Origin: Actinomycetes bacterium
GTDB taxonomy: Bacteria; Actinomycetota; Actinomycetes; Actinomycetales; Cellulomonadaceae
Direction: 5' to 3'
NCBI GenBank assembly: GCA_023390875.1
Contig: JAEWCA010000582.1
Span: 1 to 7,615 of the forward strand
DNA length: 7,615 nucleotides
Positions 5,096 to 7,615 of this stretch are shown here, piece after piece. Each line of letters begins with the position of its first letter. Position 1 is the first letter of the stretch. The position numbers and the translations under genes were made by a program. The notes beneath the pieces are model-generated. The model worked only from the letters and a program-made list of their open reading frames with translations. It had not been told where the DNA came from and did not search any database.

Positions 5096-7602
5096 CCGAC
5101 GCCCGTGCGACGCCGGCACGGCGGCTGCCCTCCGCGGGCAGGCCCGTGCCGGTGTCGACGTACCGCGTTCAGCTCGGGCCGGACCTCACGCTCGACGACG
5201 TCGCCGCGCAGGTGCCGTACCTCGCGCGGCTCGGCGTCACGAACGTGTACCTGTCCCCCGTGCTGACGGCGGCGCCCGGGTCGACGCACGGCTACGACGT
5301 CGTCGACCACGACGAGGTCTCCCCCACGCTGGGCGGCCTGCCGGCGCTGCGCCGGCTCGCGGACGCCGCGCACGCCGAGGGCCTCGGCCTGGTGCTCGAC
5401 ATCGTCCCGAACCACATGGCGGTGCCGACGCCCGTGTGGCACAACAAGCCGCTGTGGTCGGTGCTGACGGAGGGCGCGCAGTCGCCGTACGCGTCGTGGT
5501 TCGACGTCGACTGGTCCGCGGGCGAGGGCGACGTGCTCATGCCCGTCCTGGGCGACCGGATCGGCGCGGTGCTGGCGCGCGACGAGCTGCGGCTCGACGA
5601 GGTGGACGTGCCGGGCGAGGGCGTGCGCACGGTGCTGCGCTACCACGACCACGTGTTCCCCGTCCGTCCGGGCACCGAGGCGCTCCCGCTCATCGAGCTC
5701 GTCGAGCGCCAGCACTACCGGCTCGCGTACTGGCGGGTCGCCGACGAGGAGCTCAACTACCGGCGGTTCTTCGACGTGGGCACGCTCGTCGCGATCCGCG
5801 TCGAGGACCCCGAGGTGTTCGACGCGACGCACGCGCTCGTCCGCTCGCTGCTCGCCGACGGCACGATCGACGGGTTGCGGATCGACCACCCGGACGGCCT
5901 GGCCGACCCCGCGGGCTACCTGTCGCGGCTGCGCGAGACGACGGACGGCGCGTGGGTCGTCGTCGAGAAGATCCTGCAGGGCGACGAGGAGCTGCCGCCC
6001 GACTGGGACACCGCGGGCACCACCGGCTACGACGGGCTGTGGCGCATCCAGCAGACGTTCGTCGACCCGGGCGGCGCGGCACAGCTCGGCGCGGTCATGC
6101 ACCGGCTCACGGGCGACACGTCCGACGCGTTCCCGGTGATCGCCGAGGGCGCCAAGCGGGAGATCGTCGACGGCCCCCTCTACGCCGAGGTGCACCGTCT
6201 GACCGCGCTCGCGGCGGGGATCTGCCGGGAGGACCTGCGTCTGCGGGACCACACGTGGCGGGCGCTCGAGGACTGCCTGATCGAGCTGCTGGTCGCGTTC
6301 GACCGGTACCGCGCCTACGTCGTGCCGGGCACGCCGGCGCCGGCCGAGTCCGTCGCGGTCGTCGAGGAGGCGGCCCGGATCGCACGCCGGCGGCTGTCCC
6401 CCGAGCGGGCGGCGACCATGGACGTCCTCGTCGACCTGCTGCTGGGCCGGGAGGTGGGCAGCGCGGGGCGCACGCGAGGACGACGGCGCGACGAGCTCAT
6501 CGTGCGGTTCCAGCAGACGTGCGGCGCGGTGACGGCCAAGGGGGTCGAGGACACCGCGTTCTACCGCTGGACGCACCTCGTGGGCCTGTGCGAGGTCGGC
6601 GGCGAGCCCGAACGCTTCGCGCTGACGCCCACCGACCTGGCCGCGTGGGCGTCCCACCTGCAGGTCGCCTCGCCGCTCGGCATGACGACCCTGACGACGC
6701 ACGACACCAAGCGCAGCGAGGACACGCGCGCCCGGCTCGGCGTGCTCAGCGAGCTGCCGCACGAGTGGGGCGCCCTCGTCGACGCGCTGCGGGCGACGTC
6801 GGCGCCGTACCGGTCCGCGCTGCTCGACGGCCGCACGGAGTACCTGCTGTGGCAGACGCTCGCGGGCACGTGGACCGCCGACGGCCCGATCTCGGTCGAC
6901 CGGCTCACCGAGTACCTCACCAAGGCGATCCGCGAGGCGAAGAGCCACACCACGTGGACGGCCCCCGACGACGCCTACGAGAACGCCGTGCTCGAGGCGG
7001 CCCGCCGCACGCTCGACGACCCGGTGGCGGTCGGCCTGCTCACCGAGTGGGAGCTGCGCACCCGTCCCGCGGTCCGGGCGGCGACGCTCGGCACCAAGCT
7101 CGTCCAGCTCACCCTGCCGGGCGTCCCCGACGTGTACCAGGGCACCGAGGTCCCCGCGGTCACGCTCGTGGACCCCGACAACCGCCGACCCGTCGACACC
7201 GACGCGCTCGCCGAACGGCTCGCCCGGCTCGACGACGGCGCCGGACCGCGCGACCTCGCCGACGAGAAGCTCCTCGTCACGTCCCGCGCGCTGCGCGTCC
7301 GCCGCGAGGTCCCCGAGGCGTTCGTCGGGCCGGACAGCGGGTTCCTGCCGCTCGCCCACTCGTCGGGCCACAGCCTCACGTACGCCCGCACCGTCGACGG
7401 CGACCCGCAGGTCGCGGTCGTCGCGACCCGGCTCGCCGCCGCGGTCGACCGGCTCGGCGGGTGGGCCGACCACACGGTCGCGCTGCCCGAGGGCGAGTGG
7501 CACGACGTGCTGTCCGACCGGCCCGTCACCGGCGGGGTCGTCGAGGTCGGGCCCCTGCTCGACCGGCTGCCGGTGGCACTGCTGGTCAGGGCCGTCGCGT
7601 GA
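5092..7602 (+). CDS. treY: maltooligosyl trehalose synthase TreY (GH13)
   Basis: This 836-residue enzyme rearranges the reducing-end alpha-1,4 bond of malto-oligosaccharides into alpha-1,1, giving maltooligosyltrehalose. The family opening STYRVQLGPDLTLDDVAAQVPYLARLGVTNVYLSP lies near residue 20. GH13 regions are DIVPNH (Asp103-His108), LRIDHPDGL with the nucleophile Asp265, VVEKIL with Glu292, and TTHDTKRSEDTRAR with His537 and Asp538. TreY-typical segments also include KGVEDTAFYRW and LPGVPDVYQGTE near the C-terminus. The GTG at 5092 overlaps the glgX stop as GTGA. AGGG at 5081-5084 is 7 nt upstream and is the best ribosome binding site, although it lies in a stem. The open frame extends back to 4837 inside glgX, but that part is shadow translation. 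From recall of the family, 836 residues is at the long end. It is cytoplasmic and should supply TreZ, whose gene begins at its stop. Confidence 0.96.
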   Translation: MTDARATPARRLPSAGRPVPVSTYRVQLGPDLTLDDVAAQVPYLARLGVTNVYLSPVLTAAPGSTHGYDVVDHDEVSPTLGGLPALRRLADAAHAEGLGLVLDIVPNHMAVPTPVWHNKPLWSVLTEGAQSPYASWFDVDWSAGEGDVLMPVLGDRIGAVLARDELRLDEVDVPGEGVRTVLRYHDHVFPVRPGTEALPLIELVERQHYRLAYWRVADEELNYRRFFDVGTLVAIRVEDPEVFDATHALVRSLLADGTIDGLRIDHPDGLADPAGYLSRLRETTDGAWVVVEKILQGDEELPPDWDTAGTTGYDGLWRIQQTFVDPGGAAQLGAVMHRLTGDTSDAFPVIAEGAKREIVDGPLYAEVHRLTALAAGICREDLRLRDHTWRALEDCLIELLVAFDRYRAYVVPGTPAPAESVAVVEEAARIARRRLSPERAATMDVLVDLLLGREVGSAGRTRGRRRDELIVRFQQTCGAVTAKGVEDTAFYRWTHLVGLCEVGGEPERFALTPTDLAAWASHLQVASPLGMTTLTTHDTKRSEDTRARLGVLSELPHEWGALVDALRATSAPYRSALLDGRTEYLLWQTLAGTWTADGPISVDRLTEYLTKAIREAKSHTTWTAPDDAYENAVLEAARRTLDDPVAVGLLTEWELRTRPAVRAATLGTKLVQLTLPGVPDVYQGTEVPAVTLVDPDNRRPVDTDALAERLARLDDGAGPRDLADEKLLVTSRALRVRREVPEAFVGPDSGFLPLAHSSGHSLTYARTVDGDPQVAVVATRLAAAVDRLGGWADHTVALPEGEWHDVLSDRPVTGGVVEVGPLLDRLPVALLVRAVA

Positions 7603-7615
7603 CCCGCGTCTGGGC
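7599..7615 (+). CDS. treZ: probable start of treZ, maltooligosyl trehalose trehalohydrolase (partial)
   Basis: A GTG at 7599 overlaps the treY stop as GTGA, repeating the glgX-treY junction. The frame reads M-T-R-V-W before the window ends. TreZ proteins characteristically start with a CBM48 strand of the form F/R-V-W-A-P, and the next two bases, GC, fit Ala. AGGG at 7588-7591 is spaced 7 nt from the GTG and can serve as ribosome binding site. TreZ cleaves maltooligosyltrehalose to free trehalose and completes the pathway. Only five codons are visible, so the call rests on position, the N-terminal motif and known gene order. Confidence 0.65.

Noticed and set aside
2123..5119. 998-codon minus-strand open frame covering the glgX region and part of the reductase gene
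   Set aside because: It lies opposite glgX, is dominated by Arg, Val, Leu and His in a repetitive manner and has no recognisable domain. It is a by-product of very high GC and third-position bias in glgX.
5047..7503. 818-codon minus-strand open frame opposite treY
   Set aside because: The composition is that of antisense translation (Arg/Val/Asp rich, no fold motifs), while the plus strand encodes a full TreY with all GH13 regions.

Overview
The window is very GC-rich and its codons end almost entirely in G or C. GTG starts are common and stop/start overlaps are tight. This is typical of a high-GC actinomycete; gene content and protein style suggest the Cellulomonas neighbourhood, but that placement is an impression from the proteins, not a search result. 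I see no phage, insertion-sequence, CRISPR, tRNA or rRNA signal.

Layout, left to right. (a) 1-113: the last codons of a plus-strand gene ending in a probable membrane helix and a short Ala-rich tail. (b) 118-1236: a YbdK/GCS2-type carboxylate-amine ligase starting 4 nt after that stop. (c) 1237-1452: a convergent intergenic region rich in RNA-type structure, with a small hairpin, a perfect 15-bp hairpin and a compact three-way junction made of three perfect 7-bp helices. (d) 1453-2682, minus strand: an FAD/NAD(P)H ferredoxin-reductase-type flavoprotein with a GTG start and a clear GGAGG ribosome binding site. (e) 2683-2842: a divergent promoter region with a near-consensus Crp/GlxR-type palindrome. 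(f) 2843-7615, plus strand: glgX/treX, then treY, then the first codons of what is probably treZ.

The last block is the known TreX-TreY-TreZ route. The debranching enzyme produces linear malto-oligosaccharides from glycogen. TreY converts the reducing-end alpha-1,4 bond to alpha-1,1, and TreZ hydrolyses off trehalose. Both gene junctions are 4-nt GTGA overlaps. The glgX-treY junction also carries a perfect 10-bp inverted repeat that would bury the treY Shine-Dalgarno region in a stem whose other arm lies in the end of glgX, a good layout for obligatory translational coupling.

No unknown multi-gene system is visible; the protein-coding content is recognisable metabolism. The items most worth a second look are non-coding: the treY-occluding stem, the Crp/GlxR-like operator between the reductase and glgX, and the three-way junction in the convergent intergenic region.
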